In this document: piece after piece, positions 4,839 through 5,190 of the stretch
Numbering within the stretch: the first letter of the stretch is position 1
Layout: every line of letters starts with the position of its first letter
DNA from: Candidatus Nitrosopumilus sp.
GTDB taxonomy: Archaea > Thermoproteota > Nitrososphaeria > Nitrososphaerales > Nitrosopumilaceae
NCBI GenBank assembly: GCA_018657375.1
Contig: JABHXI010000163.1
Location: forward strand, 1 to 5,190
Direction of reading: 5' to 3'
Length of the DNA stretch: 5,190 nucleotides
Program-made: the position numbers and the translations under genes
The notes under the pieces: generated by a model
What the model saw: the letters and a program-made list of their open reading frames with translations, nothing else
What the model was told of the DNA's origin: nothing
The model's database searches: none

Positions 4839-5190
4839 CTAGTTTCTTGTAGGAGTGCATGATGTTATCCAAGATTGGATAATGTTTTTGTTCAAATCAG
4901 TAAATGTAGAGACGTTGTCATTAAATGATTTCACATTTTGAGTTGTTGCATCAATTACTGTTTTTACAATTTGATTTTGAATGCTACTTGCTTGAATGAT
5001 TTGTTTGTTAAAATCAACAATTACAGTTTTTGCAGCATCAGGGACATCGGAGGATAATCCAGATTTTTGTGCAAATTCTTGTTGCATTGTGATTGCAGCA
5101 TCAAATGATTTTTGTGCAGCTTTCATACATTCTTCTTGAAAATGTGTTGTTGCTTGAAAATACTGTGGAGTATTTTTTGTAACACTCTCA
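4839..5190 (-). CDS. Phasin-like helical protein, C-terminal part (partial)
   Basis: The frame is open from the right window edge to TAG 4839-4841, giving 116 visible residues. The codons upstream of the Met at 5126 also read as protein (TPQYFQATTHFQEECMKAAQ), so the start lies beyond the window and the Met at 5126 is probably internal. The sequence is almost wholly helical, rich in Gln, Asn, Lys, Ala and Ser, with heptad-like hydrophobic spacing (FDAAITMQQEFAQKS, then IIQASSIQNQIVKTVIDATT). There is one Pro break near DVPDAAK and no membrane segment. This is the profile of phasins, the amphipathic proteins that coat PHA granules. The gene converges on phaC with a 50-bp gap, which supports that role. 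It shares no obvious repeat with the helical protein at 2177-2590. Family membership is inferred from composition and context; a general coiled-coil protein is the alternative. Confidence 0.75.
   Translation of the reverse strand, partial: ESVTKNTPQYFQATTHFQEECMKAAQKSFDAAITMQQEFAQKSGLSSDVPDAAKTVIVDFNKQIIQASSIQNQIVKTVIDATTQNVKSFNDNVSTFTDLNKNIIQSWITSCTPTRN
4865..4889 (+). terminator. Palindrome plus T5, possible phaC terminator inside the convergent gene
   Basis: TTATCCAA (4865-4872) and TTGGATAA (4875-4882) are perfect inverted copies separated by GA, followed by TG and T5 (4885-4889). As RNA on the + strand this folds as a 7-bp stem with an AGAT loop, extendable by G-U pairs, next to a U-tract. 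It lies 77 bp after the phaC stop, inside the coding region of the phasin-like gene. It might instead be a protein-binding palindrome. Confidence 0.4.

Noticed and set aside
4839..5126. Reading the phasin-like gene as a complete 95-residue protein starting at Met 5126.
   Set aside because: The frame stays open to the window edge with protein-like sequence upstream of that Met, so the gene is treated as partial.

Overview
The window is AT-rich DNA, roughly one third G+C by eye, with compact genes, short intergenic gaps, A/T-rich TATA-like boxes about 26 bp before several start codons, and almost no Shine-Dalgarno sites. With a class III polyhydroxyalkanoate (PHA) synthase pair and a small protein of a type I associate with ammonia-oxidising archaea, this points to a marine or soil member of the Nitrososphaerota (Thaumarchaeota), probably Nitrosopumilus- or Nitrosarchaeum-like. 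The assignment comes from reading the sequence, not from a search.

Left part (1-1992): the tail of a HAD-superfamily hydrolase (1-141); a gap with a 7-bp inverted repeat and a 25-bp tandem repeat carrying TATA-like boxes; a two-domain DUF523 (TudS-type desulfidase) plus DUF1722 protein (276-1244); a 280-bp gap holding an imperfect hairpin and a compact two-stem element that looks like a structured RNA or leader (1373-1472); then a 155-residue protein of unknown function (1525-1992).

Right part (2177-5190): a PHA storage island. phaE (3138-3734) and phaC (3724-4788) overlap by 11 bp and encode the two subunits of a class III PHA synthase. PhaC carries a Cys147/Asp300/His329 triad with the same spacing as the Allochromatium vinosum enzyme. 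Divergent from phaE is a 130-residue protein of a thaumarchaeal DUF6659-like, possibly Roadblock-like type (2693-3085). Behind it on the same strand lies a small helical protein with 19-residue tandem repeats (2177-2590). Convergent to phaC is the C-terminal part of a phasin-like helical protein that runs off the window (4839-5190). PhaE and PhaC would polymerise hydroxyacyl-CoA; the two amphipathic helical proteins are good candidates for granule-coat proteins (phasins). That role is inferred from context and composition.

The most notable non-coding signals are the structured element at 1373-1472, a nearly symmetrical divergent promoter at 3086-3137 that would make both transcripts leaderless (phaE starting at GTG), and an 18-bp palindrome followed by T5 inside the 3' end of the phasin-like gene, placed where it could terminate phaC transcription. 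I see no mobile elements, CRISPR array, tRNA or rRNA.
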